Origin: CAZLPW01 sp964561495
GTDB taxonomy: Bacteria; Fidelibacterota; Marinisomatia; Marinisomatales; UBA1611
Direction of reading: 5' to 3'
Assembly (NCBI GenBank): GCA_964561495.1
Contig: CAZLPW010000004.1
Coordinates: forward strand, 1 to 64,000
Length of the DNA stretch: 64,000 nt
Of the stretch, positions 27,023 to 34,377 are shown in pieces. The position numbers were made by a program, and so were the translations under genes. The stretch's first letter is position 1. Every line of letters begins with the position of its first letter. The notes under the pieces are model-generated. The model made no database searches. It saw nothing but the letters and a program-made list of their open reading frames with translations, and had not been told where the DNA came from.

Positions 27023-28144
27023 TTAGTTAGATGTGATTTTATCAAATATATTATTTGCTATTTCAAAATAAATTTTGCTTAAATATGATTTTGGGTCTTT
27101 TTCAACAATTGGCATTCCATTATCCGTTGTTTCCACAATATCTGGAGAAATAGGAATTTTACCTAAGAGAGAAACGCCCAGTCGCTCACTCTCCAACTTT
27201 CCAGCACCTGATTTAAATAAATCTATATTATGTGAAAAATAACCCTTTTCTTTTATATCAACTTTTTTGCCATCAATTATTAAGGAAGAAGCCGAATGAC
27301 AATCTATTATTTGTCCATTTATTGAATAGCCAGACATGTTTTCTATAACACCAAGTACAGGCGCATTCACTTTACGAAACATATCAGCTCCCTTGCGGAC
27401 GTCAGCTAATGCAATATCTTGAGGAGTTGTTACTATTATTGCTCCTGATATTTTTAGTTTCTGAGTTAAGGTTAATTGAACATCCCCTGTCCCAGGAGGA
27501 AGATCCAAAACTAATATATCAAGCTTCCCCCATTCGACATCCCTAAAAAATTGTTCTGTCATCCTAGCCACAAGTGGCCCTCTCCAAATCGCTGGCGTTT
27601 CGCTACCACTTACAAAACCAAAACTCATTACTTCCATATCATAACGTTTAATTGGAATTAATTTTTTTTCTTGATTCATAGAAGGCTGTTTATTAGTTCC
27701 TAAAATTATTGGAAGTGATGGACCATATATATCTAAGTCCAACAAACCAACCTTTTTCCCATTTGATTTAAATGCACAAGCTAAATTAGCGGCAACAGTT
27801 GATTTCCCTACCCCTCCTTTTCCACTTGCAACAGCAATAATAGATGTTACATTCTCTAAAATTAAATTTTGATTAATTTGGTTTTGACTATTCTGATTAA
27901 CTGAAGGTTGAGATGTTTCAACCATCAAAACATTTACTTCTTTAAAATCTTTTGAAAGGATGCTTTTTATATTTTTAACAACTAATTGTTTTTTTTCCTG
28001 ATTCTGTGAACTAATTGACAATGAGATATTTACTGTATAATCATCTATTTTGATATCTTTTACCATTCCAAATGATACAATATCACGATTAAAACCTGGA
28101 TAAGAAATCGACTCTAATAACTTTAAAATATCTTGTTTATTCAT
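27023..28144 (-). CDS. mrp: Mrp/ApbC-family ATPase (Fe-S carrier type), lacking C-terminal CxxC
   Basis: The 373-residue protein has an N-terminal MIP18/DUF59 domain (about 1-80), a Gln/Asn-rich linker and a deviant P-loop SGKGGVGKST near 107-116. DLDIYGPSLP and DLPPGTGDVQ follow, as in Mrp NTPases that deliver Fe-S clusters. In most Mrp proteins ENMS is followed by a CPxC pair; here the sequence is ENMSGYSING and only one Cys occurs nearby (IDCHS). The ATG at 28144 is preferred: the upstream in-frame TTG at 28165 falls inside the terminator hairpin. Confidence 0.85.
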   Translation of the reverse strand: MNKQDILKLLESISYPGFNRDIVSFGMVKDIKIDDYTVNISLSISSQNQEKKQLVVKNIKSILSKDFKEVNVLMVETSQPSVNQNSQNQINQNLILENVTSIIAVASGKGGVGKSTVAANLACAFKSNGKKVGLLDLDIYGPSLPIILGTNKQPSMNQEKKLIPIKRYDMEVMSFGFVSGSETPAIWRGPLVARMTEQFFRDVEWGKLDILVLDLPPGTGDVQLTLTQKLKISGAIIVTTPQDIALADVRKGADMFRKVNAPVLGVIENMSGYSINGQIIDCHSASSLIIDGKKVDIKEKGYFSHNIDLFKSGAGKLESERLGVSLLGKIPISPDIVETTDNGMPIVEKDPKSYLSKIYFEIANNIFDKITSN

Positions 28145-28146
28145 TT

Positions 28147-28180
28147 TAATAAAAAACGGTTGCAAAAATGCAACCGTTTT
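28147..28180 (-). terminator. Rho-independent terminator downstream of ferredoxin gene
   Basis: Read on the minus strand, a perfect 12-bp inverted repeat (arms 28169-28180 and 28153-28164) with a 4-nt loop is followed by a run of six Ts and then ATT. The stem core is CGGTTGC/GCAACCG. It starts 25 nt after the ferredoxin stop (28205) and ends a few bases before the mrp ATG at 28144. It probably stops the ferredoxin transcript, or limits readthrough into mrp. Confidence 0.85.
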
Positions 28181-28204
28181 ACATTTATTTTATTAGGATT
28201 TAGA

Positions 28205-28507
28205 TTACCCTGAATATTCTTGACCAAACCATTCATAATTAATTTTTATGTACTTCCCCCATTCTTCAGGTACTTCACTTTCTTCAAAAATTGCTTCTAC
28301 AGGGCACTCTGGCTCGCAAGCACCACAATCAATACATTCCTCGGGATTTATGTAGAGCTGTTTCCCGTCAGGATCAAACCCATCTTCTTTTGCCTCAGCT
28401 CCAGCACCCTCTTTGTCTTCAGGTCCATGAATACAGTCAACTGGACAAACCTCAACACAAGCAGTATCACAAGTGTCAACACAGGGCTCCGCAATTATGT
28501 AAGTCAT
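28205..28507 (-). CDS. fdxA: Seven-iron-type ferredoxin (3Fe-4S/4Fe-4S)
   Basis: The 100-residue acidic protein has nine Cys. The first group (C9, C13, C17, C21, C25 region: DTCDTACVEVCPVDC) and the second (ECIDCGACEPECPVEAI) fit the Thermus/Azotobacter-type ferredoxin, which holds one 3Fe-4S and one 4Fe-4S cluster. It is a low-potential electron carrier. The gene has its own Shine-Dalgarno (AAGGAG) and is followed by a strong terminator, so it is probably a monocistronic, well-expressed gene. Confidence 0.9.
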   Translation of the reverse strand: MTYIIAEPCVDTCDTACVEVCPVDCIHGPEDKEGAGAEAKEDGFDPDGKQLYINPEECIDCGACEPECPVEAIFEESEVPEEWGKYIKINYEWFGQEYSG

Positions 28508-28561
28508 TTTATACTCCTTAAGTATTTATTTTAGTTCCAAGTCCGTTTTTAATTTAAAAGT

Positions 28562-28590
28562 TTAATATTAGAGTAAAAAATGTTTTACAA
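28562..28590 (-). promoter_or_regulatory. Possible promoter of the ferredoxin gene
   Basis: On the minus strand a -35-like TTGTAA (28585-28590) and a -10-like TATTAA (28562-28567) are 17 bp apart, about 55 nt upstream of the ferredoxin ATG. Each box matches the sigma-70 consensus at four of six positions. The AT-rich background makes such matches common, so this is tentative; the 147-bp gap ahead of a gene with its own terminator is the main support. Confidence 0.25.
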
Positions 28591-28654
28591 TTAATATCTG
28601 ACTTTTCGTATAATTATTTTTTCAACAACACTGCCTTTAAATAGAATTTAATTT

Positions 28655-29998
28655 TTATCGAGCAAGCGCTCCCATAGGATCCCATGGTTTCAATGGAATC
28701 ATTTTTGATTCGCTATAAATTTCAAACATCTTATCTGGCAAATAAGATTTATGAACAACAACCTCATAAGTATATTCATCAAACCACTTATCTGTCATTA
28801 TATAATAGCCCTTATCACCATTTTTATTGCCCCAGCTGTTTTCTACTCTCCATTTATTAGAATTTCCTTTTGAATCTAAATCTACACCAGTGAATAACAT
28901 CGCATGAGTCATCGCACTATCTCCATATTCCAAACGTTCAGATTTGTTTAGGTTAAATTTAGTACTATAAAAAAGATCAAAATCAAAAAGGTCCATATCC
29001 ATTACCCCTAAATCTCGATGGAGATGTTTACCAACATCACATCCAAACCATACTGGCTCTTCGTTTTGTATTGATTTTATTGCTGCTTGCTTCATAACAA
29101 TACTATCAACATTTAAATACCTGATCGGTTCTCCCTCTATAACATTCCCCAAAAACTCAACTGTGTAAACTTTATTATAATTTTTGTCAGGCATTGGGCA
29201 ATTAATCAAGCAAACATATTCATTTAAATTTAAACCGACATGGCTCTTATAAAAATCAACAGGATTAATCTTTTCAAATCTTTGAAATTCATTATTTTTA
29301 TTTTTTATCTGCCAATCAAAACAACTTGGCGGTGCACCAATATGAATAGTAAGCAATCGAAAAATTGTTTCTAACATTTGGTGTTTTAATTCCTTTAAAT
29401 CCTCTTCTGATGCTCCATTATTTTTTGCTTCTCTCAAATCTTTTGCATACTCACGAAGTTTTCTAGTTATCATACGATTCATTCGACCAGATTTACTCGT
29501 GTGATAAGTTTCAGGCATTACCGATTGGGGAACCACACCGTATTTATTAATAAGATTTACCCACATATCCCATTGCCCACCATCTTGAATAGGGTTCGAT
29601 AATAAATGCATCACAATACGACTATTAGATGGTTTGTTTGAAGTATTTAAAATTGACTCTAAAAAATAATTAGCTTTTTCAAGCTTATCCCAAAACATAA
29701 AATAACTCTGCGAAAATTGAAAATCTTTTAGCTTATGCTTCCTCCCTAAATACAATCTAAATAAATTCAATCCTGCAAAACCCCAACAACGGCCACTGCT
29801 TTTCTGGTTTGTTGCTGGCATTTCATCTTTTATGAAATTAGAGAATGTGTGATCTATTTTTTTAAATTGATCCCAATTGATTGAAACCTCTGTTATTTGA
29901 TTTCTAATGGCTGCATTTCTTGCGATTTTTAGTTTTTCATCATTTTTCAAGTTTTTTAAAAATAGATCGATATTATCTAAAGTTATAGAATTTGGCAT
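28655..29998 (-). CDS. pepC: C1B cysteine peptidase (bleomycin hydrolase / PepC family)
   Basis: The 447-residue protein has the papain-like site of the bleomycin hydrolase group: Gln65, nucleophile Cys71 (SGRCWGF), His in MTHAMLF near 365, and Asn in VENSWG near 388. There is no signal peptide, so it is cytosolic, and the length suits the hexameric, self-compartmentalised aminopeptidase. It has a plausible Shine-Dalgarno (GGAG). It follows plsC by 33 bp. Confidence 0.93.
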   Translation of the reverse strand: MPNSITLDNIDLFLKNLKNDEKLKIARNAAIRNQITEVSINWDQFKKIDHTFSNFIKDEMPATNQKSSGRCWGFAGLNLFRLYLGRKHKLKDFQFSQSYFMFWDKLEKANYFLESILNTSNKPSNSRIVMHLLSNPIQDGGQWDMWVNLINKYGVVPQSVMPETYHTSKSGRMNRMITRKLREYAKDLREAKNNGASEEDLKELKHQMLETIFRLLTIHIGAPPSCFDWQIKNKNNEFQRFEKINPVDFYKSHVGLNLNEYVCLINCPMPDKNYNKVYTVEFLGNVIEGEPIRYLNVDSIVMKQAAIKSIQNEEPVWFGCDVGKHLHRDLGVMDMDLFDFDLFYSTKFNLNKSERLEYGDSAMTHAMLFTGVDLDSKGNSNKWRVENSWGNKNGDKGYYIMTDKWFDEYTYEVVVHKSYLPDKMFEIYSESKMIPLKPWDPMGALAR

Positions 29999-30031
29999 AC
30001 TATCTCCATTTCAGTATTTATATTTAAAAGT

Positions 30032-30742
30032 TTATTTTAATAAATCTTGGATTTTGTTTTTCACTAAATCACGTAATTCTTCTACATTAAGATCCGAATA
30101 TTTAGCAAAGTGAATTGGACTGCCAAATCTAGCCCTTATTAAACTCGGTTTCAGTCGCCAGTCCGTTTTTTTCTTTGCTTCAAAAGCATTTATTAGCGCT
30201 ATTGGTACAATAGTTGCGCCTGTATTTAATGCTAAATGAAATGGCCCTTTTTTAAAATTTCCCATTTTACCTGTGATTGTTCTTGTTCCTTCTGGTGCTA
30301 TAATTATAGAGGTTCCTTTACGAATAATTTTCTCGGCAGATTTCAGTGTTCCTATGGCTTTTTTTAAATGTTTCCTATCTATTGGAATTCCTCCATATTT
30401 TTTTGCTACAGCACCAAATATAGGCCAACGAAATTCCTCGTAGGCACCTATAGCTGTTGTATAATGTTTTAAAAAAGCTACTACCATAAATTGATCAAAC
30501 ATCGATACATGATTAAACATATATAAATATGGGGCATTTTTTCCTTGAGGAATATTCCCCTCTTTTACTAACCATTGCCCCGCAAAAAAACACGATAACC
30601 AACAAAACGGTCTTAGGAGATAATGAAAATTTTTTAAAGGAACAAAATAAAGGGAAAAAAAAAGGAAAATTAATCCAAAGAACATAAATATTATCCATAT
30701 TGGCCAAATAATAATCGAGATAAAAAATTTATACAAATTCAT
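30032..30742 (-). CDS. plsC: 1-acyl-sn-glycerol-3-phosphate acyltransferase
   Basis: The 236-residue protein has two N-terminal hydrophobic helices and the PlsC motifs NHVSMFDQF (HxxxxD), FGAVAKKYGGIPIDRK and APEGTRT. It transfers an acyl chain to lysophosphatidic acid to make phosphatidate, at the inner membrane. It lies 4 bp downstream of mutY, read in the same direction. Confidence 0.9.
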   Translation of the reverse strand: MNLYKFFISIIIWPIWIIFMFFGLIFLFFSLYFVPLKNFHYLLRPFCWLSCFFAGQWLVKEGNIPQGKNAPYLYMFNHVSMFDQFMVVAFLKHYTTAIGAYEEFRWPIFGAVAKKYGGIPIDRKHLKKAIGTLKSAEKIIRKGTSIIIAPEGTRTITGKMGNFKKGPFHLALNTGATIVPIALINAFEAKKKTDWRLKPSLIRARFGSPIHFAKYSDLNVEELRDLVKNKIQDLLK

Positions 30743-30746
30743 AATT

Positions 30747-31793
30747 TTATTTTATTATGGAAAATAATTTATGATTAGCTTTAGGAAAAGCAAATTGATC
30801 TATCTGTTTTGAATTTATCCATCGATGCTCTTTTTCAAAAGGAGCTATCTTGGATTTTTCTTTACAATTAAATCCATGCATAGTGATTGAAAAATGAGAA
30901 TACTTATGCTTAATAACCCCGATTTTCTCATTTACTTTAATTTCTGATCCACATTCATTTTTAACCTTTTTTTCTAAAGCAGTAATTAAAGATTCATCGT
31001 TGCTAATTTTACCACCTGGGAATTCCCACAGCCCGCCTAACATTGAATTAATATCCCTTTTTTGAATATAAAATTTATCTTTTCTCCAAATTAAACCTAC
31101 GACAACAGTAAAATTAGGCGTTTTCTTTTTAACTAATTTGATAGGATATTTTTCAGGGTTATTATTCAAATAACCTACGCAATTTTTTTTTATTGGACAT
31201 TTATTACAATTAGGCTTTTTTGGACGACAAATAATTGAACCTAAATCCATCATAGCCTGATTAAAATCACCAGGTCGCTGACTTGGGATCCATGATTTTA
31301 GCTTGTTTTTTATCCATTTATAATTTTTGGGAGTAGTATTCTTTATTCCTAGATATCTAGACATAATCCGTTTAACATTTCCATCGATTGCAGGTATTTT
31401 TTGATCAAAAGCAATAGATAAAACGGCTGCAGCTGTATACTCTCCAACACCTGGTAATGCAATAAATTGTTTATAATCTTGAGGGATGACACCCTTGTAA
31501 AGATGTAAAACAATTTTTGAAGATTTATGAAAATTATTACATCTGGCGTAATACCCTAACCCTTCCCATCTTTTTAATAATTCAGAAAATTTGGCTTTAG
31601 CTACATGATTTAGAGTAGGATACTTTTTTACCCAATTATTATAATATGGGATAACTGTGTTAATTTGTGTTTGTTGTAACATTATTTCTGATATCCAAAT
31701 TTTATATGGATCATTCGTTAAACGAAAAGGTAGCTTTCGGTGGTTTGAATCATACCAATCGAGCAATTTTTTAATTATCGATTTTACCTGCAT
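30747..31793 (-). CDS. mutY: A/G-specific adenine DNA glycosylase MutY
   Basis: The 348-residue protein has the HhH-GPD fold: SEIMLQQTQ with the catalytic Glu, LPGVGEYTAA as the hairpin, and DGNVKRI with the catalytic Asp. The 4Fe-4S ligands are spaced C-x6-C-x2-C-x5-C (CRPKKPNCNKCPIKKNC). The C-terminal Nudix-like domain (WEFPGGKI) recognises 8-oxoG. It removes A opposite 8-oxoG. It lies 8 bp after a MarR regulator. Confidence 0.95.
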   Translation of the reverse strand: MQVKSIIKKLLDWYDSNHRKLPFRLTNDPYKIWISEIMLQQTQINTVIPYYNNWVKKYPTLNHVAKAKFSELLKRWEGLGYYARCNNFHKSSKIVLHLYKGVIPQDYKQFIALPGVGEYTAAAVLSIAFDQKIPAIDGNVKRIMSRYLGIKNTTPKNYKWIKNKLKSWIPSQRPGDFNQAMMDLGSIICRPKKPNCNKCPIKKNCVGYLNNNPEKYPIKLVKKKTPNFTVVVGLIWRKDKFYIQKRDINSMLGGLWEFPGGKISNDESLITALEKKVKNECGSEIKVNEKIGVIKHKYSHFSITMHGFNCKEKSKIAPFEKEHRWINSKQIDQFAFPKANHKLFSIIK

Positions 31794-31801
31794 AACATAA
31801 A

Positions 31802-32224
31802 TTAATTTTCGAGCTCCAATTTTGAAATTAACCAGTGTATAGATGATAACTGATCATTAAACTTTGATTTTTGATTTGAATCTAATCCCTTCTCAAACAG
31901 AGACCCGAGGCTATCTATTTTGTATTCTATTTCTTTTTGAAAAATTTCTCCATTAGGGGTTAAAAAAACTTTTACAACTCTACTATCTAATTCACTTCGA
32001 TTTCTTATTACCCAACCTTTTTTTTCTAATCCAATTATTAAGCGTGTTGCAGTACTATTATCAATCCCCAGTCTTTCTGCAATAGTTGACATATCCACCC
32101 CTTCATACTCAATAATAGAAATAGCAAGTATTTGAGGAAACGAAACATTCTGAATATTTATTTTTTTTTTAAATACCGTTTGTAATGATACCAATAAAGA
32201 AAATAACAATTCTCCATAATTCAT
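31802..32224 (-). CDS. MarR-family transcriptional regulator
   Basis: The 140-residue protein has a winged helix-turn-helix: VDMSTIAERLGIDNSTATRL as recognition region, then GWVIRNRSELDSRVVKVFLTPNG as the wing. A long C-terminal helix would serve dimerisation. MarR proteins respond to small ligands or oxidants, usually repressing neighbours. It precedes mutY and plsC, so it may control them; the effector is unknown. Confidence 0.85.
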   Translation of the reverse strand: MNYGELLFSLLVSLQTVFKKKINIQNVSFPQILAISIIEYEGVDMSTIAERLGIDNSTATRLIIGLEKKGWVIRNRSELDSRVVKVFLTPNGEIFQKEIEYKIDSLGSLFEKGLDSNQKSKFNDQLSSIHWLISKLELEN

Positions 32225-32256
32225 GCTTTTAAATTACAAATAACAACTCTTCTAAA

Positions 32257-33468
32257 TTATTTTTTTGTCAAATTGATTAATCTAGAAGCATGCTCTTTGA
32301 AAAATCTAATTGAATTCTCATCTATTTTTTTTAAATGCATTTTATGACCAATAATATTCCAATGATCTATTCTTAATGGTCCAATTGAATACCACTGCCC
32401 TGGTACGAATTGGGAGGTTTCTTCACTAAATGGCACAATTAAATCGGGACCATTATCACCAGTTTTAGGACCAGACATAGAAACAGTATTTACCAAACCA
32501 TCATTTTCATACCAAGTAGAATCGGTTTCCGAACCGTCTCTCCAATACCCTACTCTCTTACCAATTATTCTTGCTCTTGCCTGAATAAGCAAAGCGGAGC
32601 CTTTTTTTGGTGAATGCCAATCATTTTTTTTATTTTTTTCTGTGACCGAAGTAGAAACAGAAAAATAGTAAATACTTTTATCAGCTATAGCATAATTATT
32701 AATCTCTTTGGCACCTATTAATGATAAGTCCCAAGAACCTATATTCTTTGAATCCCAAACTTTGTGATCACGAATTCGTTCTACATAATGACTCCAAGAT
32801 TCATTTTCCTTTCTTGAGAAACCCCACTGCTCTAAATCAAAATCATAAAAATCTGTTCCAATTACCCCCGCCAACCCTATAAAGTACTGTATAAATGGAA
32901 AATTTTTATTAAGATGGTCTACTAAGGTTATTCCATTATGAGGCGTTGATATTGTAGAGATACTATGTATCCAGTTATTATTTACTTCACCCAATAGTTT
33001 AGAACTCTCTTTATATTTTTTCAGACTATCAACAAATATTACATTGTTCAACATATAGTTTAAAACCCTAGCAGTTTGACCTCCCATACTATGTCCAATT
33101 ATATGTATAGGATTATTTTCATCCCACTCTGGAAAAAGCCCATCATAAAATTTTGTTTTAGGTTTTTGTATAATATTATATTTTCTTGAATGCCCTTTTC
33201 CATAATCAACCTGCCCACCTTTTAGTTGATAAAAAACTTCTATTGCTCTATCCCAATTAGAGGATATCGGTCCAACCGAAACTTCAAAAACTTTATATCC
33301 CTCATTTCTAAGTAAGCTACAAATATCGGAATTTCCGCCCCAATAATTATAATTCCCCATTTCACTAGGTCCCCAACCTAAAAAACCATGTATAAATACA
33401 ATTGGGTAATTATTTTTACATAATGAAAAACTAACAATCACAAAAAAAATAGAGATATATTTTCTCAT
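32257..33468 (-). CDS. Secreted family I.5-type lipase (alpha/beta hydrolase)
   Basis: The 403-residue protein has a signal peptide (about 1-17), VFIHGFLGWGPSEM near 24-37 as the oxyanion region, and nucleophile Ser127 in GHSMGG. VDYGKGHSRKY near 87-97, NDGLVNTVSMSGP with the catalytic Asp, and DHWNIIGHKM with the catalytic His follow. These segments line up with the staphylococcal/Geobacillus thermoalkalophilic (family I.5) lipases, including the region that binds zinc. It is coupled by 4 bp to the PorV-like gene upstream. Confidence 0.85.
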   Translation of the reverse strand: MRKYISIFFVIVSFSLCKNNYPIVFIHGFLGWGPSEMGNYNYWGGNSDICSLLRNEGYKVFEVSVGPISSNWDRAIEVFYQLKGGQVDYGKGHSRKYNIIQKPKTKFYDGLFPEWDENNPIHIIGHSMGGQTARVLNYMLNNVIFVDSLKKYKESSKLLGEVNNNWIHSISTISTPHNGITLVDHLNKNFPFIQYFIGLAGVIGTDFYDFDLEQWGFSRKENESWSHYVERIRDHKVWDSKNIGSWDLSLIGAKEINNYAIADKSIYYFSVSTSVTEKNKKNDWHSPKKGSALLIQARARIIGKRVGYWRDGSETDSTWYENDGLVNTVSMSGPKTGDNGPDLIVPFSEETSQFVPGQWYSIGPLRIDHWNIIGHKMHLKKIDENSIRFFKEHASRLINLTKK

Positions 33469-34373
33469 ATGAAATCTATCTCAAAAGCAACACCATTGTA
33501 TAAAAAGCCTGTACCAAGAAAGAATGATGAATAAAGAATTTTAATTGAATTAACATTGTATGCTAAACCAACTCCAGACGCTGCAAAAAATGACTTCCAA
33601 AAACTTTGTCTTGTGTTTTGGTCAATTTTATTTAGAGAACTACCCCACATAAATTCTAAATTAGTACCTATTTGGGCTTTCCCGCCAAAATTTAAATTTT
33701 CAAACTTATAATCTGAATTAAATACTCCGTCAAAAAAAATTTGCATAGGTAAATACATTAATTTTTTACTTGAACTAATTACTATTTCTTTAGGCAGTTC
33801 GCCCATATTATTGGAATTTTTTGTAAATACCTTCCCTTGATTGTTTAAACTAATTCCTAAATTTGCATCTAAGGGTTTAATATAAAATTGCAATCCTAGA
33901 GAAAATGCAATTGCATTAATTTGGTTTTTTGCTAGGTGTGATTTAAACCAGGAAACTGCAAATCCATATTTCAAATCATCCCATGTTGATCTTTTAGAGT
34001 TATAAAAAGTTATCCAAGTATCAGAAGAGCTATATTTTTCAGTGGGAACAGATTCTGAATTATATCCACGAAACGTACCATATGATAAATTTTGAACAGT
34101 TAATCCTATTATTCTTTGTCTTCTTGGTAAGGTTATAGCTAAACCTTGTCCCATAATACTAGAAGGATATCGAATTAGACCTGAATAAAATGTTTTCTTT
34201 GATTTTAGCGATGCTGGATTATTGCGATTTGAAAGTGGAGAAAAAGATAAATAGCCTGAACCACCTAAAGCCATTCTATAAGGAGATAACCAAGCTTTAA
34301 AGCCAGGAAAACTTGTTTTAGGAAAAACAAAATTGACTTGTAAATAAATCAATACAAAAAAAAGTTTTTTCAT
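33465..34373 (-). CDS. PorV/PorQ-like outer-membrane protein
   Basis: The 302-residue protein has a signal peptide and the N-terminal pattern ALGGSGYLSFS..NNPASL, familiar from the PorV/FadL-like barrel family of the FCB group. Strand-rich repeats follow, and it ends near FEIDFI. Its start is 4 bp after priA stops and its end overlaps the lipase start by 4 bp, so it is co-translated with the lipase. PorV proteins shuttle type IX secretion substrates, but membership in that branch is not proven here. Confidence 0.6.
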   Translation of the reverse strand: MKKLFFVLIYLQVNFVFPKTSFPGFKAWLSPYRMALGGSGYLSFSPLSNRNNPASLKSKKTFYSGLIRYPSSIMGQGLAITLPRRQRIIGLTVQNLSYGTFRGYNSESVPTEKYSSSDTWITFYNSKRSTWDDLKYGFAVSWFKSHLAKNQINAIAFSLGLQFYIKPLDANLGISLNNQGKVFTKNSNNMGELPKEIVISSSKKLMYLPMQIFFDGVFNSDYKFENLNFGGKAQIGTNLEFMWGSSLNKIDQNTRQSFWKSFFAASGVGLAYNVNSIKILYSSFFLGTGFLYNGVAFEIDFI

Positions 34374-34377
34374 TATT

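Noticed and set aside
28165..28165. TTG as the start of mrp
   Set aside because: It falls inside the terminator hairpin, and the ATG at 28144 gives the usual domain start.
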